Assembly: GCA_045577675.1 (NCBI GenBank)
Contig: JAZNIV010000023.1
Coordinates: 1-34,311, forward strand
From: UBA1738 sp045577675
GTDB taxonomy: Bacteria > Bacillota > Clostridia > UBA1381
Direction of reading: 5' to 3'
DNA length: 34,311 bases
Positions within the stretch are counted from its first letter, which is position 1. Every line of letters begins with the position of its first letter. Shown one piece after another: positions 25,418 through 32,471 of this stretch. Both the position numbers and the translations under genes were made by a program. The notes under the pieces are model-generated. The model was given only the letters and a program-made list of their open reading frames with translations. It did no database searches and was not told where the DNA came from.

Positions 25418-25599
25418 TGGTTTTTACCTCCGTTTTTCTCTTGTTTCTTTAAGTATTCATCAGCTGCTTTGTTAAACAAATCCGCCATACTATGCATATT
25501 ATCATCATAAGCGATGGCTGCGATTAAACGTTTTACTTTATCAGGATTCATTCTAAATTGCACTTGTCTTGTACGAGTGGCTTTATTTTCTTTAAACAA
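25414..25599 (-). CDS. Small ribbon-helix-helix-like protein, probable controller of the restriction operon
   Basis: 61 residues from a TTG at 25597-25599, chosen because GGAGGTG lies 6 bases upstream. An in-frame TTG at 25614 would overlap that ribosome site. After a short basic start, RQVQFRMNPDKVKRLIAAIAYDD has the strand-then-helix pattern of MetJ/Arc/CopG-type DNA-binding proteins. Two identical 10-base palindromes sit on the operon promoter just upstream, so autorepression is a good guess. Classical restriction controllers are helix-turn-helix proteins, so this type would be unusual. An antitoxin-like role is an alternative. Fold assignment is by pattern only. Confidence 0.6.
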   Translation of the reverse strand: MFKENKATRTRQVQFRMNPDKVKRLIAAIAYDDNMHSMADLFNKAADEYLKKQEKNGGKNQ

Positions 25600-25614
25600 A
25601 GATAGCACCTCCAA

Positions 25615-25648
25615 ATGATATCATTCTATCTTGATACAATGATATCAT
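25615..25648. promoter_or_regulatory. Twin palindromic operator candidates
   Basis: ATGATATCAT occurs twice, at 25615-25624 and 25639-25648, 24 bases centre to centre. The upstream copy covers the -10 box of the restriction operon promoter; the other lies just before the Shine-Dalgarno. This is the geometry expected of an autorepressor. Confidence 0.65.
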
Positions 25649-25667
25649 AAATTGTGAAAAAAGTCAA
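25639..25667 (-). promoter_or_regulatory. Promoter of the restriction-modification operon
   Basis: On the minus strand TTGACT (25662-25667) and TATCAT (25639-25644) are 17 bases apart with TGA before the -10. Transcription should start between the two palindromes. Confidence 0.75.
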
Positions 25668-25695
25668 TATTTTTGTCCGGTACTGTAACAAGCAG

Positions 25696-25716
25696 GGAAG
25701 ATGTACACCATCTTCC
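25696..25716. repeat. 8-bp inverted repeat upstream of the restriction promoter
   Basis: GGAAGATG (25696-25703) and CATCTTCC (25709-25716) are perfect complements with a 5-base spacer. No T-run follows on either strand, so it is not an obvious terminator. It lies between the greA terminator and the restriction promoter. Confidence 0.45.
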
Positions 25717-25750
25717 GTAATTTCAGGATAATCCTTATACCTTATACAAC

Positions 25751-25783
25751 AAAACCCGAAACAAAAATTTTGTTTCGGGTTTT
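25751..25783 (-). terminator. Terminator after greA
   Basis: A perfect 16-bp complement (25751-25766 with 25768-25783; the A/T centre forms the loop) with a CCCGAAAC core. On the minus strand it ends TTTTGTTGTAT. It is 40 bases beyond the greA stop, on the cassette side of the right inverted repeat. Confidence 0.8.
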
Positions 25784-25787
25784 AAAC

Positions 25788-25824
25788 TGTCCTTAAGAAC
25801 ACTCCACATATCCGGACAGTTTTT
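25788..25824 (-). repeat. Right 37-base inverted repeat flanking the restriction-modification cassette
   Basis: Inverted partner of 22269-22305 with two mismatches. Its outer end touches the last base position of the greA stop codon. In this copy the ends (CTGTCC and GGACAG, 25787-25819) can pair over 6 or more bases with flanking A/T, so it can also fold as a hairpin behind greA. Confidence 0.9.
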
Positions 25825-26339
25825 TATTCTTCATATTTATATATATTCTTAATTACAAAATCAATGCTTGCAACAGGAGTTTCAACCGAAACGGTTTCGC
25901 CGACCTTATGCCCTAAGAGTGCTTTTCCAACCGGCGAATTTGCTGAAAGCAGTGCATCGTCGTCATCACCCGAATTTAAAATTGCATACATTTCAATTTC
26001 GTCTGCACTGACTACCGCATAGGTTTCAAGCTCATCCTCTCCGACCTCCTGAATTTCGATGGTATTACCGATACAAACCGTATTCTCTTCAATCTCATCA
26101 TCTCCGAGAGTTCTTGTAAATTTAAGCATATTCATCAGCTGATTAATTTTTGACTCAACCTCTGCCTGCTCATTTTTTGCCTCGTCATACTCTGCATTTT
26201 CAGATAAATCTCCGAAGCCCCTTGCAATTTTTATCTTTTCTGTGATTTCACTTCTCTTTTCTGTCTTTAAGTAATCCAGACCGGTTTTTAGTGCCTTCAT
26301 ACCAATCTGCGTTAAGATAATTTCTTTGGTTTCTGCCAT
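25824..26339 (-). CDS. greA: GreA transcript cleavage factor
   Basis: 171 residues. GreA enters the RNA polymerase secondary channel and triggers cleavage of backtracked RNA. The N-terminal coiled coil has the diagnostic ARGFGDLSENAEYDEAKNEQ segment with the acidic tip residues. The C-terminal globular domain ends SPVGKALLGHKVGETVSVETP. It is about a dozen residues longer than typical, mostly in an acidic insertion (SGDDDDALLS) before the C-terminal motif. It has its own consensus promoter at 26397-26425 and a long leader with AGAAAGGAAG before the ATG. Confidence 0.95.
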   Translation of the reverse strand: MAETKEIILTQIGMKALKTGLDYLKTEKRSEITEKIKIARGFGDLSENAEYDEAKNEQAEVESKINQLMNMLKFTRTLGDDEIEENTVCIGNTIEIQEVGEDELETYAVVSADEIEMYAILNSGDDDDALLSANSPVGKALLGHKVGETVSVETPVASIDFVIKNIYKYEE

Positions 26340-26396
26340 TTTAAAAAAACTTCCTTTCTATATAAAAAGTAATTATGTCAAATCACGTTCCAATAT

Positions 26397-26425
26397 ATTA
26401 TAATCAAATTAATGCCGGTTGTCAA
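26397..26425 (-). promoter_or_regulatory. Consensus sigma-A promoter of greA
   Basis: Perfect TTGACA (26420-26425) and perfect TATAAT (26397-26402) on the minus strand, 17 bases apart. It is the only full-consensus promoter I found in the window. Confidence 0.9.
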
Positions 26426-26505
26426 TCTTTTTATAAACTTACTAAATAATTCTATGCAAATGTGAGAATAATTATAACAAATATATAAATTATGACGGTG
26501 ATATA

Positions 26506-27426
26506 ATGGATTATAATAAAATCTTTACAGACTTCAAAAAAAGGTATGGTGAAAAGTGCCAGAGTGCTTATTTTGTCGGTAAGCCTGTCACTTTTTTTTC
26601 ACGCTCGGGAATAACGATAGGCTGTGCTGCCTCAGTAGGAGGTGTGCTGGCACTATCAAAGAGAAATGATGACCGCCTTATTACGGAATTTTCAGACAAC
26701 AGTGATTTTTTAAGCTGCAACATACTTGATTTTCCGTATAACAAGGACAACAAAACCGTAAAAACCCTTTCAGAAACAGAAAAATATGGAGTAAAAATCG
26801 GCGGTGCAAGGCTGCTCATATACTACAATACCGGTCTTTCACACCCCTTTGAGCCGTTGCTTTTGACATCACTTAGCGGTTTTTGTAAAAACGTTCCGCA
26901 CGTCTCTGAGCTTATAAAGCATTTCGACAGTTACGAAAAAAATATGCTTTGTATTTCCTCCAAAGCCGACTGTGTAACGGTTTTTGACGGTCAGCGTATA
27001 AGGCACATTCCCTTTCCTGATTCTGAGCTTAAAATTGTACTCTGTGAAATTGAAGACAAAGTCACAATAAAAAAACGTCCCTCCGACAACGCCGCCCAAA
27101 ATTCTGTTGAGCTTTTGCAAAGAGGTAATTTTGAAGAATTCGGTGAGCTTTTGAATAAAGAAACAAAATGGATTTTAGACCATAACAAAAATAAGAAAAC
27201 TCAGCAGCTTTTTGATACTGCCGTACGGCTTTCCGATGCATACGGGAGCGGGATTTTAGAGGACGGCGGAATTTTTTCAATAGTTAAAAACAGCCGTGTA
27301 GACACATTTATGCACAATTTAGGCTCGGAATATGAAAAGCATTTCGGTTCAAGACCTGACTTTTATGTTACAAAAGCACAGGACAGCGGAATCAGCATTC
27401 CTGTACCGGAAAATCAGCAAAACTAA
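26506..27426 (+). CDS. Degenerate galactokinase-like (GHMP fold) protein
   Basis: 306 residues, intact. The C-terminal third follows the galactokinase pattern of clostridia: a GNFEEFGELLNKE helix (about 207-219), a segment around 246-262 where the GAxRVHGGGFGG motif would be (here SGILEDGGIFSIVK), then EKHFGSRPDFYVTKAQDSGISI (about 277-298) ending like GalK. At the N-terminus, where galactokinase has GRTEIGGNHTDH, this protein reads SRSGITIGCAASVGG, and I find no GLSSSA-type ATP loop. Most catalytic residues therefore seem lost. It is also about 100 residues shorter than relatives. GGTGATATA precedes the ATG. Function unknown; homology is moderately sure. Confidence 0.6.
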   Translation: MDYNKIFTDFKKRYGEKCQSAYFVGKPVTFFSRSGITIGCAASVGGVLALSKRNDDRLITEFSDNSDFLSCNILDFPYNKDNKTVKTLSETEKYGVKIGGARLLIYYNTGLSHPFEPLLLTSLSGFCKNVPHVSELIKHFDSYEKNMLCISSKADCVTVFDGQRIRHIPFPDSELKIVLCEIEDKVTIKKRPSDNAAQNSVELLQRGNFEEFGELLNKETKWILDHNKNKKTQQLFDTAVRLSDAYGSGILEDGGIFSIVKNSRVDTFMHNLGSEYEKHFGSRPDFYVTKAQDSGISIPVPENQQN

Positions 27427-27453
27427 AAAAAGACGAATGTTCGTCTTTTTTAG
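27423..27453. terminator. Bidirectional terminator between the GalK-like and radical-SAM genes
   Basis: GACGAA (27432-27437) pairs with TTCGTC (27440-27445), extended by seven A on one side and six T on the other, giving a T-run on both strands. The stop codons of both convergent genes lie within it. Confidence 0.85.
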
Positions 27454-28391
27454 TTTCTCTCAAAGCGTACACCCTGATATGTGTCCCGTCGCACCATTTC
27501 CTTATCGATTTCGTTTAAAACAACAAATTTCTTAAGGCTCCAAAGAGGGGCTATAAGGGTATCTCTCCCGCCATCACCGGTAAGCCGCTGTATGACCGTT
27601 TCCTCCGAGAAATATTCAAGACAGTCAACAACCGTATTTACATATTCTGAAAGGGACAGGGTTTCAAATTCACCATTTTTATACTGCTCTGCCATTTTTG
27701 TGCCCTTTAAGATGTGCAAAAGATGCAGCTTTACGCAGGCAGGCTCAAGCCCGGCAACCGCTTTTGCACTTTCTACCATCATATCATGCGTTTCTCCCGG
27801 GAGTCCAAGAATAAGATGCACACAAGTCTTTATATTACGCATCCTGAGCTTTTGATACCCCTCCAAAAACTCGGCATAGGTATGACATCGGTTAATTTTA
27901 TCGCCGGTTTGGTCAAAAATCGTCTGCAGACCAAGCTCTACCATCAGATACGTTCTTTCGTTAAGCTCGGTAAGGTAATCAAGGACATCATCTTCAAGGC
28001 AATCCGCACGGGTAGCAAGTGCAAGACCAACTACACCGTCTTTTTTCATTACCGGCTCAATTTTTCTGCGAAGCTCCTCCTGCGGTGCATATGTATTGGT
28101 ATTTGCCTGAAAATATGGTATATACTTAGCCTCGGGCCATTTTTTGTGCATTCGTTCTTTTATTTCCTCGAACTGATTTTCTATACTGTGGTCAGGGTTT
28201 CCGGCAAAGTCACCGCTGCCTGAAAGGCAGTAGGTGCAGCCGCCGATGCCTTTTTTCCCGTCTATATTCGGACAGGTAAACCCACCGTTTAGTGCGACCT
28301 TAAATACCTTTTCGCCAAAAAGCGTATGCAGATGATAATTCCATGTGTGATACCTCTTGTTATCAAGAGTGTATTTAAATTTATTTTCCAT
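27450..28391 (-). CDS. TIGR01212-family radical SAM protein (YtqA-like)
   Basis: 313 residues. The cysteines of the iron-sulphur site are C40, C52 and C55 in TCPNIDGKKGIGGCTYCLSG, the long-spaced form typical of this family and of relatives such as Elp3-like enzymes. YIPYFQANTNTYAP, LATRADCL, VELGLQTI and HLILGLPGETHDMM complete the radical-SAM barrel. The reaction of this family is not established to my knowledge. AGGAAG lies before the ATG; the gene is preceded by a terminator and ends at a bidirectional one, so it appears to stand alone, though its promoter is not obvious. Confidence 0.9.
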   Translation of the reverse strand: MENKFKYTLDNKRYHTWNYHLHTLFGEKVFKVALNGGFTCPNIDGKKGIGGCTYCLSGSGDFAGNPDHSIENQFEEIKERMHKKWPEAKYIPYFQANTNTYAPQEELRRKIEPVMKKDGVVGLALATRADCLEDDVLDYLTELNERTYLMVELGLQTIFDQTGDKINRCHTYAEFLEGYQKLRMRNIKTCVHLILGLPGETHDMMVESAKAVAGLEPACVKLHLLHILKGTKMAEQYKNGEFETLSLSEYVNTVVDCLEYFSEETVIQRLTGDGGRDTLIAPLWSLKKFVVLNEIDKEMVRRDTYQGVRFERN

Positions 28392-28415
28392 TTTTACATC
28401 TTCCTATTATATATT

Positions 28416-28447
28416 AAAGAGGACAGCCGAAGCCGTCCTCTTTTTTT
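28416..28447 (-). terminator. Terminator after the DUF1540 gene
   Basis: On the minus strand GAGGACGGC, a TTCG tetraloop and GCTGTCCTC form a 9-bp stem followed by TTTAATAT. Seven T follow on the plus strand, but nothing is transcribed toward it from that side. Confidence 0.8.
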
Positions 28448-28454
28448 GCAAAGC

Positions 28455-28622
28455 TTATGACAATTCAAAAGATTTGCAGTCTGTGCATTCATTCATTGTT
28501 GGATTCGGCTCATGTGTGCCGACTGTTATACTGTCTAAAGAACAGTAATCCTTTGATTTACAGTGGTTTTTGCATTCTACTACTGTGCATTTTATGCTTT
28601 CATTAGGCTTATTACAATCCAT
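28455..28622 (-). CDS. DUF1540 small cysteine-rich protein
   Basis: 55 residues from an ATG at 28622 with a full AGGAGGTG ribosome site 7 bases upstream. It begins MDCNKPNESIKCTVVECKNH and carries seven cysteines (C3, C12, C17, C21, C27, C47, C50), and C12 onward matches the DUF1540 pattern, including the final TxCxDCxSF element. Such proteins are common in Clostridia and are presumed metal-binding; their role is unknown. The ribosome site can pair with an upstream AACACCT (see findings). It is too short for standard gene-length cut-offs, but family match and ribosome site make it convincing. Confidence 0.88.
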   Translation of the reverse strand: MDCNKPNESIKCTVVECKNHCKSKDYCSLDSITVGTHEPNPTMNECTDCKSFELS

Positions 28623-28680
28623 TTTTAAACACCTCCTGCTTATATACTTTGCAAAAAAGGTGTTTTTTATTCAATTTTCA

Positions 28681-29316
28681 TTAGAGCAGGTGCTTGTATT
28701 TTTTATAAAGCGACAATGCTTTTGAAATCTCCTGAGAAGTCAGAACGCTGCGTATGTATACCTTAAGCTCTTTATTCTTTTTCTGGCTTTGCAGCGTGCT
28801 TACCTTTGCAAGGTCTACTTTGGCTATAATTGCCATTCCTGCCGCAATTTCTTCAGGAGTTGCCGCAGCCATTATCCTCTCATATGCACTTTGCTGCCGC
28901 TCGGTTGTTTCAATTCCTGTTTCCTTGGTAAATTCCTTCGCCGTTTTCGGAATGGATTTCAGCACCGCCTTCGGTACATTACGCATAGATTCTGTAATTC
29001 CGCTACTCCAAAGCTCTCCCTCCGAGTCCTCACCTTGCTGATTTTCCTCATCAATTTCAATTAATGCTAAAAGCACGTCCTTTGCCGACTGCTTATCAAA
29101 ATTTTTAAGGTTTTCAAGCACCTGTCCGTCGGTCAGATATTTCGCAAATGTAACCATATCGCCGCCTGTAGGTATATTATTACTGCTTATTCCAAGCTTC
29201 GGTGCAACATAAAACCGCATAAGCAGAGTTCCGCCGCCGACAACAATAATTATAATCACAGAAATAACCGTAACTGCTCTTAAAAGTGCTTTTTTCAGCT
29301 TTATATTTCCAGCCAT
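28681..29316 (-). CDS. Unknown membrane-anchored protein
   Basis: 211 residues that I do not recognise. One membrane helix (about 11-33) follows a short basic start, so most of the chain (about 34-211) should lie outside the membrane. The outer part is helical and polar, with an acidic stretch (EIDEENQQGEDSEGE, about 87-101), a region resembling ATPEEIAAGMAIIAKVD, and a lysine-rich end (SLYKKYKHLL). No catalytic motif is visible. GGAGGAAG precedes the ATG. It is the third gene of a tadA / 33-residue peptide / 211-residue protein cluster, so it may be co-transcribed with them. Confidence 0.75.
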   Translation of the reverse strand: MAGNIKLKKALLRAVTVISVIIIIVVGGGTLLMRFYVAPKLGISSNNIPTGGDMVTFAKYLTDGQVLENLKNFDKQSAKDVLLALIEIDEENQQGEDSEGELWSSGITESMRNVPKAVLKSIPKTAKEFTKETGIETTERQQSAYERIMAAATPEEIAAGMAIIAKVDLAKVSTLQSQKKNKELKVYIRSVLTSQEISKALSLYKKYKHLL

Positions 29317-29332
29317 TTGAACTTCCTCCGAT

Positions 29333-29434
29333 TTATACTAAAAACATAGACACAATACCAATAGCAATCGGAACAATAAGCGCAACAGCAACTACGCCGC
29401 AGATTATTCTTTTTGTTTTGTCGTTAAAATACAT
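29333..29434 (-). CDS. 33-residue single-span membrane peptide
   Basis: The frame from ATG 29434 encodes MYFNDKTKRIICGVVAVA and continues as a hydrophobic segment ending SMFLV. That is a short charged start followed by one membrane helix. GAGGG lies 9 bases before the ATG. The gene begins 1 base after the tadA stop and ends 16 bases before the next gene, so the operon structure supports it being translated. I do not recognise the family and no function is proposed. Confidence 0.7.
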   Translation of the reverse strand: MYFNDKTKRIICGVVAVALIVPIAIGIVSMFLV

Positions 29435-29435
29435 T

Positions 29436-29885
29436 TTATTTTTCCCTCTTTCTAAGCTTTTTAAAAAAATTTTTTAAAATATGTTCACATTCGGTTTTTA
29501 AAATGCCACCGGAATATTTTATCTTATGCGGAAGAACCTCCGACAAATCACACGCACTTCCAAGACATCCGGACTTTTCATCATATGCACCAAAGTAAAC
29601 ATTATTTATCCGTGCCTGTATAATAGCTCCGCAGCACATAGGGCATGGCTCCAGTGTAACATAAATATCACACTCGGGGAGCCGCCAGCCGCCCAGCTTT
29701 TTACATGCCTTGTCAATGGCAATAATTTCTGCGTGCATAAGTGCGTTTTTTTTGGTTTCTCTTTTGTTATAACCCCTTGCAATAATTTTGCCGTTCTGCA
29801 CAATAACGGCTCCTACAGGGGTTTCCCATATTTTTTCTGCTTTTTCTGCTTCTTTAATAGCAGCACGCATAAATTTTACATCCAT
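29436..29885 (-). CDS. tadA: TadA, tRNA adenosine-34 deaminase
   Basis: 149 residues. TadA deaminates A34 of tRNA(Arg) with an ACG anticodon to inosine. The zinc and proton-shuttle motif is H51-A-E53, and C81 and C84 in PCPMCCGAI complete the site. ETPVGAVIVQNGKIIARGYN and ARINNVYFGAYDEKSG are family segments. The substrate could in principle be another base, but this combination is typical of TadA. AGGAGAAG precedes the ATG. It is transcribed divergently from mutS2. Confidence 0.94.
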   Translation of the reverse strand: MDVKFMRAAIKEAEKAEKIWETPVGAVIVQNGKIIARGYNKRETKKNALMHAEIIAIDKACKKLGGWRLPECDIYVTLEPCPMCCGAIIQARINNVYFGAYDEKSGCLGSACDLSEVLPHKIKYSGGILKTECEHILKNFFKKLRKREK

Positions 29886-29917
29886 TTTCTTCTCCTAAAA
29901 TCCCCATTAATATTAAC

Positions 29918-29946
29918 ATTTTATCACAATATTTAAACTTTTGCAA
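29918..29946 (-). promoter_or_regulatory. Promoter of tadA
   Basis: On the minus strand TTGCAA (29941-29946) and TAAAAT (29918-29923) are 17 bases apart, with TGA before the -10. Its -35 is 8 bases from that of the divergent mutS2 promoter. Confidence 0.75.
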
Positions 29947-29971
29947 TAAACTTATTGTTTTTGTGATAAAA
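29919..29971. repeat. Inverted repeat in the tadA-mutS2 divergent promoter
   Basis: TTTTATCACAA (29919-29929) and TTGTGATAAAA (29961-29971) are perfect 11-base complements whose centres are 42 bases apart. One arm covers the tadA -10; the other falls in the mutS2 spacer. Confidence 0.5.
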
Positions 29972-29983
29972 AATTGTTATAAT
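29955..29983 (+). promoter_or_regulatory. Promoter of mutS2
   Basis: TTGTTT (29955-29960) and TATAAT (29978-29983) are 17 bases apart. The start should be near 29990, giving a leader of about 48 bases. Confidence 0.75.
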
Positions 29984-30037
29984 ATATAATGTTACAATGC
30001 CATAAAAAGGCAAATATTAACCGAAGAAGGAAATTAA

Positions 30038-32422
30038 ATGAATCAGTCAGCTTTTAAAACCTTAGAATTTGATAAAATTTTAGATAAAATGGCAAGCTTT
30101 ACAGACAGCGAGGCTGTGAAAAACAGAATATATAGCTTAGTGCCCTTTTCTGTGCTTTCCGAGGCACAGGCAGCACAAAGGGAAACCACAGAAGCCGTAA
30201 GCACCTGTTTTCGAATAGGCAATCCACCGGTAAATCTTAGTATAAATGACATTACCGGAGCAGTTAAACGCACAGAAATCGGCGGAATGTTAAATCCTAA
30301 GGATTTAATGTCGGTTTCACGTGTTTTATATGTTGCAAGGCGGATAAAAGCATACATTTCCGACGCAGCAGAGGACGCAGAAATCCTTCACGGGCTTGGC
30401 GATTCAATCATCACCAACAAGCCGCTTGAGGATTCTATTAATACGGCAATTTTATCCGAAACGGAAATTGCAGATGACGCTTCCTCCGACCTTTCTTCTA
30501 TCCGCAGAAAGATGAAAACACTAAATGCGAAGATTAAGGAAAGCTTAAATTCAATGATTCGCTCGGAAACATATAAAAAATATCTGCAGGACCCTATCGT
30601 TACAATCCGCTCCGACAGATATGTTATTCCGGTGCGTGCTGAATACAGAGGTGAAATTGCCGGAATTGTTCACGATTCCTCCGCAAGCGGTGCAACACTT
30701 TTCATTGAGCCGATGAGCGTTGTTAATGCAAACAACGAAATCCGTGACCTTTTAAATAAAGAACAAATCGAAATCGAAAAAATCCTTATGCGGCTTTCGC
30801 TGGAGGTAGCGGAAAGCTCGGCAATTCTGCTTGCTGACTATGACATAATCTGCCGGCTTGACTTTATTTTCTGCAAGGCAAAGCTGTCCCTTGAAATGAA
30901 TGCTACAGAGCCGATTTTAAACGATAAAGGCATAATAGAATTTAAAAAAGCCCGTCATCCGCTTATTGCAAAGGACAAGGTTGTTGCAAATGATATATAT
31001 TTAGGTGAGGGATTTGACACATTGGTTGTCACAGGTCCGAATACCGGCGGTAAAACAGTAACCTTAAAAACAATAGGTCTATTTTCCATTATGGCAGCAG
31101 CAGGACTGCACATTCCTGCCGGAGAAAACAGTAGGGCAGCGGTGTTTAAAAAATTCTTTGCCGACATTGGCGACGAACAGAGTATTGAGCAGAGCCTTTC
31201 CACCTTTTCATCGCATATGGTGAAGATTGTAAAAATCATTGACGAGGTGGACTCCGATTCGCTTGCACTTTTTGATGAGCTTGGTGCAGGAACCGACCCG
31301 ACTGAGGGTGCGGCACTTGCAATCTCGGTTTTAGAGCATTTAAGAGCATTCGGTGCAACCACTGTTGCCACCACACATTACAGCGAGCTGAAAATTTTCG
31401 CACTCACAACCGACGGTGTGGAAAATGCCTCCTGTGAATTTAATGTAGAAAGCCTACAGCCTACCTACAGGCTGCTTATCGGTGTTCCGGGAAAATCCAA
31501 TGCATTCGCAATTTCAAGACGGCTTGGTTTAAATGAAGCCGTAATTGCCCGTGCAAATGAGATTTTGAGCGATGAGGACGTTAAGTTTGAGGACGTAATT
31601 ACCGACCTTGAGCAAAACCGAGCTGAGGCACAAAGCGAAAAAGAATACGCAAAGCGGATGAAAAACGAGCTTGCTGACTTAAAACGTGAAATTGAGGCAG
31701 AACGCAAAAAACTGAAGGAATCCAAGTCACGCATCTTAGAGGATGCACGTCGTGAGGCTAAGATTATTATAATGGAGGCAAAGGAAGAATCCAACAGCAT
31801 TATAAAAGAGCTGGAGCGTATGCGGATTGAGGGCAAGGCTGCCAATATCAGCGAAAAGGCACAAAAATCCCGTGAAAAGCTGAAAAAACGTGAAGAAAGC
31901 ATTGATAAGGCAATGAAAAATTCACAGAAGCCCCGAAAAACCTTCCGTGAGCCGCCGAAAAATCTCAAAATCGGTGAAACTGTCAAGCTTCTTGATATGG
32001 ACCAGACCGCAACAATCCTGAAACAGCCGGACAACAAGGGTATGGTAAGAGTTCAGGCAGGAATCCTCAAAATGGACGTGCATATCTCAAACCTTGAAAG
32101 AGTCAAGGATAACTCCACAAAGGAGATAACTGAGCGATACGTTAAATCAACAAATGCATACGCATCAAAGACAAAAAATGTTTCAACCGAGATAGATGTC
32201 CGCGGACAAATGCCGGAGGAAGCACTTATGAATGTAGAAAAATTCATTGACGACTGCTATCTTGCCGGAATTTCGCCCGTGACAGTTATTCATGGAAAAG
32301 GAACAGGAGTTTTACGGCGTGTTATAGGAGATATGCTAAAACGCAGTAAATATGTAAAATTCCAACGTCCCGGAAAGTATGGCGAGGGCGAAATGGGTGT
32401 TACAATAGTGGAATTAAAGTGA
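30038..32422 (+). CDS. mutS2: MutS2, MutS-like ATPase with Smr nuclease domain
   Basis: 794 residues, full length. MutS2 lacks the mismatch-recognition domains of MutS; it has been linked to suppression of recombination and, in Bacillus, to rescue of collided ribosomes. The ATPase core has Walker A GPNTGGKT (333-340), the SIEQSLSTFSSHM block and Walker B LALFDELGAGTDPTEGAAL (410-428). A long charged coiled coil (about 510-630) follows, then a KOW-like region, and the C-terminal Smr domain with IDVRGQMPEEAL and HGKGTGVLRRVI. AAGGAAATTAA precedes the ATG. First gene of a mutS2-ybaK-DUF1015 operon. Confidence 0.97.
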   Translation: MNQSAFKTLEFDKILDKMASFTDSEAVKNRIYSLVPFSVLSEAQAAQRETTEAVSTCFRIGNPPVNLSINDITGAVKRTEIGGMLNPKDLMSVSRVLYVARRIKAYISDAAEDAEILHGLGDSIITNKPLEDSINTAILSETEIADDASSDLSSIRRKMKTLNAKIKESLNSMIRSETYKKYLQDPIVTIRSDRYVIPVRAEYRGEIAGIVHDSSASGATLFIEPMSVVNANNEIRDLLNKEQIEIEKILMRLSLEVAESSAILLADYDIICRLDFIFCKAKLSLEMNATEPILNDKGIIEFKKARHPLIAKDKVVANDIYLGEGFDTLVVTGPNTGGKTVTLKTIGLFSIMAAAGLHIPAGENSRAAVFKKFFADIGDEQSIEQSLSTFSSHMVKIVKIIDEVDSDSLALFDELGAGTDPTEGAALAISVLEHLRAFGATTVATTHYSELKIFALTTDGVENASCEFNVESLQPTYRLLIGVPGKSNAFAISRRLGLNEAVIARANEILSDEDVKFEDVITDLEQNRAEAQSEKEYAKRMKNELADLKREIEAERKKLKESKSRILEDARREAKIIIMEAKEESNSIIKELERMRIEGKAANISEKAQKSREKLKKREESIDKAMKNSQKPRKTFREPPKNLKIGETVKLLDMDQTATILKQPDNKGMVRVQAGILKMDVHISNLERVKDNSTKEITERYVKSTNAYASKTKNVSTEIDVRGQMPEEALMNVEKFIDDCYLAGISPVTVIHGKGTGVLRRVIGDMLKRSKYVKFQRPGKYGEGEMGVTIVELK

Positions 32423-32471
32423 CGGACTGAATAAACCCTCAGCACGAAGATATATTGAAAGGAAAAATAAA

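Noticed and set aside
25670..25685. Third partial copy of the flanking inverted repeat (TTTTTGTCCGGTA)
   Set aside because: Only TGTCCGG matches the 37-base repeat; such a short match is expected by chance.
31465..32037. 190-codon open frame opposite mutS2
   Set aside because: Antisense shadow of the MutS2 coiled-coil region; serine-rich composition reflects the complementary strand and no ribosome site was seen.
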